Counted from the first letter of the stretch, positions 51,305 through 59,792 are shown. The stretch: DNA of 64,000 nt from CF-46 sp042408445 (GCA_042408445.1 JBHORC010000016.1:99668-163667), one strand, 5' to 3'. Numbers and translations are program-made. The notes: a model not told the origin generated them from the sequence alone.

Positions 51305-52069
51305 TCACGCCGCGACCGAGGTGAGAATCTGGGGCCCCTCGTCGGTGATCGCGATCGTGTGCTCGAAATGGGCGGCGAGGGAGCCATCGGCGGTCACGAT
51401 CGTCCAGCCGTCCGGCTTCATCAGGACGTCGCCGCTGCCGAGGGTCAGCATCGGCTCGATCGCCAGGCAGATCCCGGGCACGAGCTTCATCCCCCGGGCA
51501 CCGGTCCGGTAGTTCGGGACCTGCGGTCCCTCGTGCATCTCGGTGCCGATCCCGTGGCCCACGAACTGGCGGACCACGCCGTAGCCGCCGGGCGCGGCGA
51601 TGTCCTCGATCGCGGCCGACACGTCGCCGAGGTTCGCGCCGGGGACGGCGGCCGCGATTCCGGCCATCATCGCGAGGCGGGTCGTCTCGACGAGCGTCGC
51701 GATCTCCGCCGGGGCGTCGCCGACGACGAACGTTCGGGCCCCGTCGCCGTGCCAGCCGTCGTAGATGGCACCCGCGTCCACGGAGACGATCTGGCCGGCC
51801 CGGATCGTGCGCTCGCCCGGGATGCCGTGGACGACCTCGTCGTCGAGCGAGATGCAGAGGCTCGCGGGAAACGGGTTGCTGCGATCGCCGTAGCCCTTGA
51901 ACGACGGGACCGCCCCGGAGGAGCGGATGTGGCGCTCGGCGAGCCGATCCAGGTGGCCGGTCGAGACGCCGGGCCGCAGCTCCGACTCCACGAGGGCGAG
52001 GACCTCGGCGACGATCCGGCCGGCGATCCGCATCTTCTCGATCTCGCGACGCGACTTGCGGGTGACCAT
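51305..52069 (-). CDS. map: Methionine aminopeptidase, type I
   Basis: Removes the initiator Met from nascent proteins. The five metal ligands can be read: two Asp in VSVDAGAIYDGWHGDGART, His in FVGHGIGTEMHE, Glu in LAIEPMLTLG and Glu in AAHFEHTIAIT. The 254-residue length is typical for the type I enzyme without N-terminal zinc finger. The ATG shares a base with the adk stop. Order secY-adk-map-infA-rpmJ is widespread. Confidence 0.97.
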   Translation of the reverse strand: MVTRKSRREIEKMRIAGRIVAEVLALVESELRPGVSTGHLDRLAERHIRSSGAVPSFKGYGDRSNPFPASLCISLDDEVVHGIPGERTIRAGQIVSVDAGAIYDGWHGDGARTFVVGDAPAEIATLVETTRLAMMAGIAAAVPGANLGDVSAAIEDIAAPGGYGVVRQFVGHGIGTEMHEGPQVPNYRTGARGMKLVPGICLAIEPMLTLGSGDVLMKPDGWTIVTADGSLAAHFEHTIAITDEGPQILTSVAA

Positions 52070-52764
52070 CAGCCGGCCCGCCCCGCGGACGGAGTCTCGT
52101 CCGGCATCGTTCCCGGCGGCGTGTCGAAGGCGGCGAGGATCGCCTCGCTCACTGCCGCGATGGGCTCGCGGCCGTCGACGGTCTGGAGCACGCCGGCTCG
52201 GCGGTAATGGTCGACGACCTCGAGGAGCGGCCCGATCTGCTGGGTCATCCGGTCGCGGACCGTCGTCTCCTCGTCGTCCGGCCGCTGGATGAGCTCCGAG
52301 CCGTCGATGTCGCAGGTCCCCGGCTGGTTCGGCGGGTTCGAGGCGAGGTTGTAGACGTGGCCGTTCGCCACGCAGATCCGGCGATTCGCCATCCGGGCGA
52401 TGAGGTCGTCCGTCGGGACGTCGATGAGGATCGTCCGGTCGACCTGGCGTCCGGCCGCGTGGAGCGCCCGATCCAGCGCTTCCGCCTGGACGCGCGTCCG
52501 CGGAAAGCCGTCGAGGATCGCTCCGCCGCGGGCGTCGGCCCGCTCCAGCCGATCCAGGAACACACCGACGATCGTCTCGTCCGGGACGAGCTGGCCGCGG
52601 CTCATGTACCGGTCGGCCTGGCGGCCGAGCGGCGTCCCGGCGGCCACGGCCGCCCGCAGCAGGTCACCGGAGGCAAGGACGGGCACGTCGAGGTGGCGTG
52701 CCACGGCTGGCGCCTGCGTCCCCTTCCCCGCCCCGGGCGCTCCGAGGAGGACAACCACGGTCAT
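52069..52764 (-). CDS. adk: Adenylate kinase
   Basis: Interconverts ATP and AMP with two ADP. P-loop LLGAPGAGKGTQA, AMP-binding LASGDLLRAAV and LDGFPRTRVQAEAL, and the LID region with DRMTQQIGPL after it. The LID is the long form that normally binds zinc through four Cys, but here only two Cys remain: the pattern is Cys, Asn, Cys, Asp (ICVANG and TCDIDG). Zinc binding is therefore doubtful and the lid may be held by hydrogen bonds, as in E. coli. The 231 residues include a short extra tail. Confidence 0.97.
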   Translation of the reverse strand: MTVVVLLGAPGAGKGTQAPAVARHLDVPVLASGDLLRAAVAAGTPLGRQADRYMSRGQLVPDETIVGVFLDRLERADARGGAILDGFPRTRVQAEALDRALHAAGRQVDRTILIDVPTDDLIARMANRRICVANGHVYNLASNPPNQPGTCDIDGSELIQRPDDEETTVRDRMTQQIGPLLEVVDHYRRAGVLQTVDGREPIAAVSEAILAAFDTPPGTMPDETPSAGRAG

Positions 52765-52811
52765 CGGCGAACCGGGCGATCAGCCGCCGTCGGCCGCCAC
52801 GGCCGGCGACG

Positions 52812-54092
52812 TCATCGGATGAAGCCTTCGTAGTTGCGCATCAGAAGCTGCGCCTCGATCTGCTTCATCGTCTCGACGATCACGCTGACGACGATGAGCA
52901 GACCCGTCCCGCCGAGGGCGATCCCGGCGAGCGCCGGAAAGAAGAGCCCGAGGACGGTGGGCAGCGTCGCGACGATCCCCAGGAACAATGCGCCCGCGAT
53001 CGTGATCCGGGTGACCACCCGGGCGAGATAGTCCGCCGTCGGCCGCCCGGGACGGATGCCGGGGATGAACCCGCCGTTCTTCCGGAGCTGCTCGGAGGTG
53101 TCGTCCGGCTTGAACGTGAAGGCCGTGTAGAAGTACGTGAAGCCGACCGTCAGGACGAAGTAGAGGACGACGTACGGAATCGTCCGGGGGTTGAAGAAGC
53201 TGACGATCCCCTGCGAGATCGCGGCGACCCAGCCCACCTCCGAACCCGTGAAGTACGAGGCGATCTGCTGCGGGAACAGGAGGATGCTGATCGCGAAGAT
53301 GATCGGGATCACGCCGGCCTGGTTGACGCGCAGCGGCAGGAACGTCTGGCCGCCCTGGTACATCCGTCGTCCGCGGACGCGGCTGGCGTACTGGATCGGG
53401 ATCCGTCGCTGGCCTTCCTGGATGTAGATGATCACCGAGACGGAGATGATCGCGATGATCGCGAAGCCGATGACGAGCGGCACGTTCGGGGTCGAGAGGA
53501 AGGACCCGATCGCGCCCGGCGTCCGGCTCACGATGCCCGCGAAGATGATGAAGCTGATGCCGTTGCCGATGCCCTTCTCGGTGATCAGCTCACCGAGCCA
53601 CATCAGGACCATCGACCCCGCGGTCAGGGTGATGATCTGGGTGATCGTGAAGAAGTTCGAGAGATCGAACCCGCTGGACAGGACGCCCTGCGAGTTGAGC
53701 AGCGCCAGGAACCCGTAGGACTGGAGGAGTGCCATCGGCACGGCCAGGTAGCGGGTGTACTGGTTGATCTTGTTCCGACCGTACTCGCCCTCGCGCTGGA
53801 GGTTCTGGAGCGTCGGGATGACGCCCGTCATCAGCTGCATGATGATCGAGGCGTTGATGTACGGGTTCACACCGAGCGCAACGACGGAGAAGCTCGACAG
53901 GCCACCGCCCGAGAGCAGGTCCAGGACGCCGAAGATCTGGTTGCCCTGGAGGAACGTCCGGAGCTGGGCCTGATCGACGCCCGGGACCGGCACGTGGGCC
54001 AGGAATCGGAAGACGATCAGGATCCCGAGGACGTAGAGCAGCCGTCGCCGGATGTCCGGCGCGCGGAACGCGTTGAGCAGGGATTCGAACAC
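52812..54092 (-). CDS. secY: Protein translocase subunit SecY
   Basis: Channel of the Sec machinery in the cytoplasmic membrane; 426 residues with ten hydrophobic segments. ALGVNPYINASIIMQLMTG near the second segment, the plug region FSVVAL before it, and the C-terminal loop GFIPGIRPGRPTADYL and MRNYEGFI are conserved. It sits between rplO and adk as in most bacteria, six bases after rplO. Confidence 0.98.
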   Translation of the reverse strand: MFESLLNAFRAPDIRRRLLYVLGILIVFRFLAHVPVPGVDQAQLRTFLQGNQIFGVLDLLSGGGLSSFSVVALGVNPYINASIIMQLMTGVIPTLQNLQREGEYGRNKINQYTRYLAVPMALLQSYGFLALLNSQGVLSSGFDLSNFFTITQIITLTAGSMVLMWLGELITEKGIGNGISFIIFAGIVSRTPGAIGSFLSTPNVPLVIGFAIIAIISVSVIIYIQEGQRRIPIQYASRVRGRRMYQGGQTFLPLRVNQAGVIPIIFAISILLFPQQIASYFTGSEVGWVAAISQGIVSFFNPRTIPYVVLYFVLTVGFTYFYTAFTFKPDDTSEQLRKNGGFIPGIRPGRPTADYLARVVTRITIAGALFLGIVATLPTVLGLFFPALAGIALGGTGLLIVVSVIVETMKQIEAQLLMRNYEGFIR

Positions 54093-54098
54093 GGCGGG

Positions 54099-55019
54099 TT
54101 ACGCGTCGTCGCCGGGAACGGGCGTGTCGCTCTCCGTGTCGTCGCCGCTGACGGGTGACACTTCTGCCTCCGCGACGGTCGCGTCCGGGTTCTCGGCCGG
54201 CTCGTCGGTCGCGACCTCGTCGACGACCTCGACGTCCGCGGCGTCGATCCCCGCAGCGGCGTCCGAGACGGGATCCGCGACCGGCGCCTCGGCCGCTGGC
54301 TTCGCGGCCCGGGCGGGCTTCGCCGGCTTCGCGTCGGGCTCGGCATCGGCCGGAGCCGGAGCCGGAGCGCTCGTGCGGCCGGTCGGGACCGCTGCAGCCG
54401 CCGCGTCCGCCTGGCGGCGGGCCCGGGCCGTGGCGTCCTGCTCCGCCTGGGCGCGACCGGCGGCGGTGCGACGCTCGCGCGTGCGCGGCTCGCCGTCCGT
54501 GCCGAGCGCGGGTCGCGTCTCGGTCGGGACCTCGAGGACGCTCACCGAGCCGCCGGCTGCCGTGATCTTCTCGCTCGCCGACTTCGTGAAGGCGTCCGCC
54601 ACGACGAAGAGCGCGGTCGAGAGGTCACCGTTGCCGAGGATCTTGAGCGGCTTGCGGACGTCGCGGACGAGCCCGACGGCCCGCAGGATGTCGGCGTTGA
54701 TCGTCATCTGCTCGCCCTTCTTCGGGGCGGTCCCGGCAGCCTCGAAGGCCCCGGCATCGATCCGGCCGGCGATGTCGCCGACGTTCACGATCTCGTAGTC
54801 GACCTTGCCGCGGTTCTTGAACCCGCGGAGCTTCGGGATCCGCATGTGGAGCGGCGTCTGGCCGCCCTCGAACCACGGCGGGATCGAGCCGCCGGCTCGC
54901 GCCTTCTGGCCCTTTGTGCCGCGGCCGGCGGTCTTGCCCTTGCCGGCGGCGATGCCCCGCCCGACCCGGGTCCGGGCCGTGTGCGAGCCGTCGGCGGGTC
55001 GCAGGTCGTGGAGCTTCAT
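54099..55019 (-). CDS. rplO: 50S ribosomal protein L15 with a 150-residue C-terminal tail
   Basis: The first 155 residues are a normal L15: KLHDLRPADGSHTARTRVGR, GKGKTAGRGTKGQKARAGG and MRIPKLRGFKNRGKVDYEIV are intact and the fold ends near VSVLEVPTETRPA. A further 150 residues follow in the same frame, first basic (RTRERRTAAGRAQAEQDATA) and then a Pro/Ala-rich to strongly acidic run ending in TESDTPVPGDDA. Ordinary L15 is about 145-160 residues long. The tail has the codon-position GC bias of its gene and no stop, so it is really coded. Its role is unknown. Confidence 0.96.
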   Translation of the reverse strand: MKLHDLRPADGSHTARTRVGRGIAAGKGKTAGRGTKGQKARAGGSIPPWFEGGQTPLHMRIPKLRGFKNRGKVDYEIVNVGDIAGRIDAGAFEAAGTAPKKGEQMTINADILRAVGLVRDVRKPLKILGNGDLSTALFVVADAFTKSASEKITAAGGSVSVLEVPTETRPALGTDGEPRTRERRTAAGRAQAEQDATARARRQADAAAAAVPTGRTSAPAPAPADAEPDAKPAKPARAAKPAAEAPVADPVSDAAAGIDAADVEVVDEVATDEPAENPDATVAEAEVSPVSGDDTESDTPVPGDDA

Positions 55020-55261
55020 TCGGAGTCCTCCGGCCCGGTGCTCGTCTTCGGGGCCGCGGCCCGCGCCGGCGCAGCCGTCCCGATCTCCTCGACGGAGACG
55101 AGGAACCGGACCTGCCGGACCATGCCGCGCGTCGCGGGATTGTCCGGGATCTCGACGGTGTGGCCGATCCGCTTCAGGCCGAGCGCCCGCACGGTCGCCC
55201 GGTTCCGGGCGATGTGGCTGATCGTGCTCTTGATCTGGGTGACGCGGAGGCTACCGGCCAT
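55016..55261 (-). CDS. rpmD: 50S ribosomal protein L30
   Basis: An 81-residue protein with the L30 core LRVTQIKSTISHIARNRATV and LGLKRIGHTVEIPDNPATRGM. About 20 residues rich in Ala, Pro and Ser are added at the C-terminus. It overlaps the end of rpsE by 11 bases and the start of rplO by four (ATGA). The order rpsE-rpmD-rplO is standard. Confidence 0.97.
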   Translation of the reverse strand: MAGSLRVTQIKSTISHIARNRATVRALGLKRIGHTVEIPDNPATRGMVRQVRFLVSVEEIGTAAPARAAAPKTSTGPEDSE

Positions 55262-55793
55262 CGATCGCCTCCGTCGCGGTCGGCGCCGGCTGGCCCGAGA
55301 TCCGGCTCACGAGACGGACGCCACGACGGGCGCCGAGCTCCTCGGCCGAATGGAGGCCGCGCAGCGCCTCGATCGTGCAGCGCGTGACGTTGACCGGGTT
55401 CGTCGACCCGAGCGTCTTCGCCAGGATGTCGCGGATGCCGGCCGCCTCGACGACGGCGCGGACGGCGCCACCCGCGATGACGCCGGTTCCCTGCGAGGCA
55501 GGCTTGAGCATCACCCGCGAGGCCGAGAAGACCTGGCGGACCTCGTGGGGGATCGTCGTCCCGACCATCGGGATCCGGATGAGGTTCTTCTTCGCGTCCT
55601 CGACGCCCTTGCGGATCGCCTCCGGCACCTCGCCGGCCTTGCCGAGCCCGGCGCCGACGTGACCGGCGCCGTCACCGACGACGACGACCGCCGAGAAGCT
55701 GAAGCGCCGGCCGCCCTTGACGACCTTCGCCACGCGATTGATCTGGACGACGCGCTCCTCGAGCGCGAGCTTGTTGGGATCGATACGTGCCAC
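55251..55793 (-). CDS. rpsE: 30S ribosomal protein S5
   Basis: Decoding-accuracy protein of 180 residues. The double-stranded RNA-binding part has VVQINRVAKVVKGGRRFSFS, then VVVGDGAGHVGAGLGKAGEV and the C-terminal GSTNPVNVTRCTIEALRGL. It starts with GTG. The 16-base gap to rplR contains its ribosome site. Confidence 0.98.
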   Translation of the reverse strand: MARIDPNKLALEERVVQINRVAKVVKGGRRFSFSAVVVVGDGAGHVGAGLGKAGEVPEAIRKGVEDAKKNLIRIPMVGTTIPHEVRQVFSASRVMLKPASQGTGVIAGGAVRAVVEAAGIRDILAKTLGSTNPVNVTRCTIEALRGLHSAEELGARRGVRLVSRISGQPAPTATEAIDGR

Positions 55794-55808
55794 GTCAGCT
55801 CCTCGTGA

Positions 55809-56171
55809 TCAGAACTCGAGGCCGGCTTCGCGGGCGGCATCGGCGAGCGACTTGATCCGCCCGTGGTACCGGAACCCGGCTCGATCGAAGACGACGCGCT
55901 CCACGCCGGCGGTCTTCGCCCGCTCGGCGATCAGGCGGCCGACGACGGCCGCCTCCTCGGTCTTGGTCTGGCTGGAGCCGCGAAGCTCCTTCTCGACGGT
56001 CGAGGCGGCGGCGAGCGTCTTGCCCGTGCCGTCGTCGATGACCTGCGCGTAGATGTGGATGTTGCTGCGGAACACGGCGAGGCGAGGCCGCGACGCGGTC
56101 CCCTCCAGTCGGAGGCGGATCCGGTCGTGGCGCTTGCGTCGTGCGGCACCGCGGCTGGCGGCCTGCGTCAT
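55809..56171 (-). CDS. rplR: 50S ribosomal protein L18
   Basis: 5S rRNA-binding protein of 120 residues. RRKRHDRIRLRLEGTASRPR and LAVFRSNIHIYAQVID are standard, as is VVFDRAGFRYHGRIKSLAD near the end. The ATG at 56171 has AAGGAA in front; longer versions reaching upstream would overlap rplF and lack support. Confidence 0.98.
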   Translation of the reverse strand: MTQAASRGAARRKRHDRIRLRLEGTASRPRLAVFRSNIHIYAQVIDDGTGKTLAAASTVEKELRGSSQTKTEEAAVVGRLIAERAKTAGVERVVFDRAGFRYHGRIKSLADAAREAGLEF

Positions 56172-56190
56172 CGTGATCGTTCCTTCTTGA

Positions 56191-56742
56191 CTACTTCTTG
56201 CCGCCGATCTTGCCGGCCTTGCCGGCCTTTCGACGGATCTGCTCGCCGGCGTACCGGACGCCCTTGCCCTTGTACGGCTCGGGCTTGCGGGTCGCGCGGA
56301 CCCGCGCGGCAATCTGGCCGACGAGCTCCTTGTCGATGCCGACCACGGCGAGGCGGGTCGGGTTCTCGACCTCGAAGCTGATCCCGCTCGGCGGGTCGAT
56401 CTCGATCGGGTGGCTGTAGCCCAGGTTGAGCTGGAGCTTCTCGCCGACCTTCGACGCCCGATAGCCGACGCCGGTGATCTCGATGCCCTTCCGATAGCCG
56501 TCGGTCACCCCGACGACCATGTTGTTGACGAGCGTGCGGGTGAGCCCGTGGAGCTGCTTGTGCGTCTTCTGCTCCGTGGGCCGGGTGACGACGATCGTGC
56601 CGTCCTCGCGGCTCACCGCGATGTCCGGGTGGAGGTCGCGGGTCAGCGTGCCGCGCGGCCCCTTCACGGTGACGCGGCGGCCGTCGATCGTCACGTCGAC
56701 GGTCGACGGGACGGGGATCGGGAGGCGTCCGATACGTGACAT
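56191..56742 (-). CDS. rplF: 50S ribosomal protein L6
   Basis: Two-domain rRNA-binding protein of 183 residues near the factor-binding site. SRIGRLPIPVPSTVDVTI at the start, VKGPRGTLTRDL, and GYRASKVGEKLQLNLGYSHP in the middle; the C-terminal domain ends PYKGKGVRYAGEQIRRKAGK. Spaced 10 bases from rpsH and 19 from rplR. Confidence 0.98.
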   Translation of the reverse strand: MSRIGRLPIPVPSTVDVTIDGRRVTVKGPRGTLTRDLHPDIAVSREDGTIVVTRPTEQKTHKQLHGLTRTLVNNMVVGVTDGYRKGIEITGVGYRASKVGEKLQLNLGYSHPIEIDPPSGISFEVENPTRLAVVGIDKELVGQIAARVRATRKPEPYKGKGVRYAGEQIRRKAGKAGKIGGKK

Positions 56743-56752
56743 GTCGTCCTGC

Positions 56753-57151
56753 CTACCAGACGAACGCGAGGACTTCGCCGCCCAGCTCGGCCTTGCGAGC
56801 CTGCTGGCCGGTCATGATCCCCTGGCTCGTGCTGACGATGACGATGCCGAGGCCACCGAGGACGCGCGGGATGTCCGTCTTGCGGGCATACACGCGGAGC
56901 CCGGGCTTGCTGATCCGCTTCAGGCCCGAGACGACCGGCACCTTGCCGTCGACGTACTTCAGGGTGAGGCGGAGGACGATGCCGGGACCGTCCTGCTCCT
57001 CGCGGACGTCGGCGATGAAGCCCTCGTCCTTGAGGATCCGGGCGATCTCGCGCTTCGTCCGCGACGCCGGCACGACGACTTCGGTGTGGCGCGCCCGCGA
57101 GGCGTTCCGCACGCGAGTCAGCATGTCCGCGATCGGGTCGGAGATGTTCAT
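56753..57151 (-). CDS. rpsH: 30S ribosomal protein S8
   Basis: Central-domain 16S-binding protein, 132 residues; in E. coli it is also the translational repressor of the spc operon. DPIADMLTRVRNASRARHT at the start and STSQGIMTGQQARKAELGGE near the end are typical. The ATG lies five bases from the rpsN stop. Confidence 0.98.
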   Translation of the reverse strand: MNISDPIADMLTRVRNASRARHTEVVVPASRTKREIARILKDEGFIADVREEQDGPGIVLRLTLKYVDGKVPVVSGLKRISKPGLRVYARKTDIPRVLGGLGIVIVSTSQGIMTGQQARKAELGGEVLAFVW

Positions 57152-57156
57152 CGTTC

Positions 57157-57342
57157 CTACCAGCTCGACTTCGTGACGCCGGGAAGCTCGCCGAGCAGCG
57201 CTCGCTCCCGGAAGCAGATCCGGCACAGCGCGAACCGGCGCATGAAGGCGCGCGGCCGGCCACACACGTAGCAGCGGTGGTAGCCGCGAACCTTGAACTT
57301 CGGCTCGCGCTTCGCCTTGGCGATCATCGACTTCTTGGCCAT
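57157..57342 (-). CDS. rpsZ: 30S ribosomal protein S14, zinc-binding type
   Basis: The short, 61-residue form of S14 with two Cys pairs, CYVC and CRIC, which bind zinc. AKKSMIAKAKREPKFKVRGY is the usual N-terminus of type Z proteins, and LLGELPGVTKSSW the usual end. It sits between rplE and rpsH. This form is typical of Gram-positive bacteria, Chloroflexota and Thermus, and helps with placing the organism. Confidence 0.97.
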   Translation of the reverse strand: MAKKSMIAKAKREPKFKVRGYHRCYVCGRPRAFMRRFALCRICFRERALLGELPGVTKSSW

Positions 57343-57386
57343 CTATCTCCTCCCCCGCGCCTGGCGCTCGCCGGAGTACCGGGCGA

Positions 57387-57929
57387 TCACGACGAGAAGG
57401 GCATGCCGAGGAGCTCGAGCAGGCGCTTGCTCTCCTCGTCGGTCTTGGCCGTCGTCACGATGCTGATCTCCAGCCCGCGCAGGCGGTCCACCTTGTCGTA
57501 TTCGATCTCGGGGAACGCGAGCTGCTCGCGAAGCCCGAGGCTGTAGTTGCCGCGGCCGTCGAACGACCGGCCCGGGACGCCGCGGAAGTCGCGGATCCGG
57601 GGCAGGGCGAGGGTGGTGAGCCGCTCGAGGAAGTCCCACATCCGCTCGCCGCGGAGGGTCACCTTCGCACCGATCGTGTTCCCGGTCCGCAGGCGGAACT
57701 GGGCGATCGAGCGCTTGGCCTTCGTCACGATCGGCTTCTGGCCGGTGATCATCGTCAGGTCGCCGACCGCCGCGTCGAGCGCCTTCGCGTTCGTCAGCGC
57801 CTCGCCGAGGCCGATGTTGACGACGATCTTCGACAGCTTCGGCACGTCCATCGGATTGGCGTACTCGAACTGCTTCTGGAGCGCGGGCGCGACATCGGTC
57901 GTGTAGCGCTGCTGGAGTGCGCCGCTCAT
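57387..57929 (-). CDS. rplE: 50S ribosomal protein L5
   Basis: 5S rRNA-binding protein of 180 residues that contacts the P-site tRNA. VPKLSKIVVNIGLGEALTNA and ITGQKPIVTKAKRSIAQFRL are the classic motifs; RDFRGVPGRSFDGRGNYSLG follows. The ATG overlaps the rplX stop (ATGA). A 44-base gap comes before rpsN. Confidence 0.98.
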   Translation of the reverse strand: MSGALQQRYTTDVAPALQKQFEYANPMDVPKLSKIVVNIGLGEALTNAKALDAAVGDLTMITGQKPIVTKAKRSIAQFRLRTGNTIGAKVTLRGERMWDFLERLTTLALPRIRDFRGVPGRSFDGRGNYSLGLREQLAFPEIEYDKVDRLRGLEISIVTTAKTDEESKRLLELLGMPFSS

Positions 57930-58378
57930 GACTTCGCCTCCAGCTGCTCGCCGCAGTGGCGGCAGGTGCGGACACGCCGGCCGTTGTCGAGCGTCTTGTG
58001 GGCGATCCGGGTCGGCTTGCCGCAGTGGTTGCAGACGAGCATGACCTTGCCGATCGAGAGCGGCTGGGCCAGATCGATGATCCCGCCCTGCGTCACCTTC
58101 GGCGTCCGGTCGTTCGTGTTCGAGCTCTGGCGCGGCTTCGTGTGGCGCTTCGCGATGTTCACGCCCTCGACGACGACCGAGGTCGTGACGAGCGGCGACA
58201 TCGCGCTCCACGCGCTGCCGTACTTCATCTGGGTCTTCTTCTGGCCCTGCTGATTCCGGACGACGCGCTCGACGGTGCCGCGCTTGCCGGCGTCCTTGCC
58301 GGTCAGCACGACGACGGTGTCGCCGCGACGGATCTCCGGGACCTTGGTCACGCGGGGTCGGGTTGCCCGAGCGGTCAT
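57926..58378 (-). CDS. rplX: 50S ribosomal protein L24 with zinc-ribbon end
   Basis: Assembly-initiating protein of the 50S subunit, 150 residues, longer than the usual 100-110. The KOW domain is seen in RRGDTVVVLTGKDAGKRGTV. A 25-residue insertion follows QKKTQMKYGSAWS. The C-terminal part has two cysteine pairs, CNHC and CRHC, spaced as a zinc ribbon (C+ form). Starts with ATG at 58378, which shares a base with the rplN stop; a GTG one codon earlier also exists. Confidence 0.97.
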   Translation of the reverse strand: MTARATRPRVTKVPEIRRGDTVVVLTGKDAGKRGTVERVVRNQQGQKKTQMKYGSAWSAMSPLVTTSVVVEGVNIAKRHTKPRQSSNTNDRTPKVTQGGIIDLAQPLSIGKVMLVCNHCGKPTRIAHKTLDNGRRVRTCRHCGEQLEAKS

Positions 58379-58746
58379 CACAGGACCTCCGGGGCGAGGG
58401 ACACGATCTTCATGTAGTTGCGGTCTCGCAGCTCGCGGGCGACGGGCCCGAAGATCCGGGTGCCGCGCGGATTGCCCTGGTTGTTGATGAGCACGGCCGC
58501 GTTCTCGTCGAAGCGGATGTAGCTCCCGTCAGCGCGACCGTATTCCTTGGCGGTCCGGACGACGACCGCGCGGACGACGTCGCCCTTCTTCACGGCAGCG
58601 TTCGGGATCGCCTGCTTGACGCTGGCGATGATCACGTCACCCACGCCGGCCGACGTCTTGAGCGAGCGGCCCATGACGCGGATGCACTGGATCGAGCGGG
58701 CGCCCGTGTTGTCCGCGACGCGGAGGCGGGACTGGGGCTGGATCAC
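58378..58746 (-). CDS. rplN: 50S ribosomal protein L14
   Basis: Subunit-bridge protein of 122 residues. QPQSRLRVADNTGARSIQCI at the start, VVVRTAKEYGRADGSYIRFD in the middle and RGTRIFGPVARELRDRNYMK near the end match the family throughout. GTG start overlapping the rpsQ stop by four bases (GTGA). First gene of the classical spc operon. Confidence 0.98.
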   Translation of the reverse strand: MIQPQSRLRVADNTGARSIQCIRVMGRSLKTSAGVGDVIIASVKQAIPNAAVKKGDVVRAVVVRTAKEYGRADGSYIRFDENAAVLINNQGNPRGTRIFGPVARELRDRNYMKIVSLAPEVL

Positions 58747-59153
58747 ACGGCCTCCTCGACGGGCTCGTCGCCCGTCGCGGCGGCGTCGTCGTCAGCGGCA
58801 TGGCGGCCCGGATGGGCGGCGCCATGGATCGCCTCGGACGTCTCGTCCTCGTCGAGGATCACCTCGCCGGGCAGGCCGTGCTCGCCGGCTCGCTGCGTGA
58901 TCCGGACCAGCCGCCAGCGCTTCGTCGCCGACAGCGGCCGCGACTCCTCGATCAGGACGGTGTCGCCGACATGCGCGTCGTTCTGCTCGTCGTGCGCCTT
59001 GAACTTCGTCGTCAGGCGGACGACGCGCTTGTAGAGCGGGTGGCGCGCCAGGCGCTCGACGGACACGACGATCGTCTTGTCCATCTTGTCGCTCACGACG
59101 CGGCCGACCTTCGTCTTCCGCTTGGTCTCCACGGGTTGGGTTGCTCCTGTCAT
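58743..59153 (-). CDS. rpsQ: 30S ribosomal protein S17 with acidic tail
   Basis: 16S-binding protein, normally 80-90 residues; here 136. The core has KVGRVVSDKMDKTIVVSVER, HPLYKRVVRLTTKFKAHDE and VLIEESRPLSATKRWRLVRI. A 45-residue tail rich in Asp, Glu, Ala and His follows (ILDEDETSEAIHGAAH and onward). Last gene of the S10 operon; followed without gap by rplN. Confidence 0.96.
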   Translation of the reverse strand: MTGATQPVETKRKTKVGRVVSDKMDKTIVVSVERLARHPLYKRVVRLTTKFKAHDEQNDAHVGDTVLIEESRPLSATKRWRLVRITQRAGEHGLPGEVILDEDETSEAIHGAAHPGRHAADDDAAATGDEPVEEAV

Positions 59154-59166
59154 CGCGTGATCTCCG

Positions 59167-59367
59167 TCAGGCCGTCTTGGCGAGCTTGCGCTCGCGCTGG
59201 ACGGTGAGGATCCGCGCGATCGTTCGTCGCGTCTGCGGGATCGTGCTGTAGTCCTTGAGCTGGCGGGTCGAGAGGGCGAACCGCGCCTGCCACAGGTCCT
59301 GCTTGGCCTCGCGGAGGGCGTTCTCCAGCTCGGCGTCCGAGAGCTCCCGGACCTTCACGATGTCCAT
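59167..59367 (-). CDS. rpmC: 50S ribosomal protein L29
   Basis: A 66-residue helical hairpin protein near the exit tunnel, where it helps dock targeting factors. VRELSDAELENALREAKQDL and QLKDYSTIPQTRRTIARI are typical. The ATG shares a base with the rplP stop; a GTG precedes it by one codon. Confidence 0.97.
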   Translation of the reverse strand: MDIVKVRELSDAELENALREAKQDLWQARFALSTRQLKDYSTIPQTRRTIARILTVQRERKLAKTA

Positions 59368-59789
59368 CACGCCTCCTTCGCCCCGTCACGTGTGACGACG
59401 CGGGTGGCGACCGGCAGCTTGTGGCTGGCGAGGCGCATCGCCTCGACCGCCGACTCGTGGTCGACGCCGGCCATCTCGAAGAGGATCCGGCCCGGCCGGA
59501 CGACCGCGACCCAATGGTCGGGTGCGCCCTTGCCGGAACCCATCCGGGTCTCGGCCGGCTTCTTCGTCGCGGGCTTGTCCGGGAAGACGCGGATCCAGAT
59601 CTTGCCGCCACGCTTGACCGAGCGGGTCATCGCCCGCCGGGCAGCCTCGATCTGGCGGCTCGTGATCCACGCCGGCTCCTGCGTCGCCAGCCCGTAGTCT
59701 CCGAAGGCGACGGTGTGGCCGCCCTTGGCCATCCCGGACATCCGGCCGCGCATGACCTTGCGATGCTTGACGCGTCGCGGCATCAACAT
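59367..59789 (-). CDS. rplP: 50S ribosomal protein L16
   Basis: Protein near the A-site tRNA, 140 residues. MLMPRRVKHRKVMRGRMSG is the usual N-terminus, followed by GDYGLATQEPAWITSRQIEA and the KKPAETRMGSGKGAPDHWVA motif that carries the Arg hydroxylated in some bacteria. Four bases separate it from rpsC. Confidence 0.98.
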   Translation of the reverse strand: MLMPRRVKHRKVMRGRMSGMAKGGHTVAFGDYGLATQEPAWITSRQIEAARRAMTRSVKRGGKIWIRVFPDKPATKKPAETRMGSGKGAPDHWVAVVRPGRILFEMAGVDHESAVEAMRLASHKLPVATRVVTRDGAKEA

Positions 59790-59792
59790 CAG

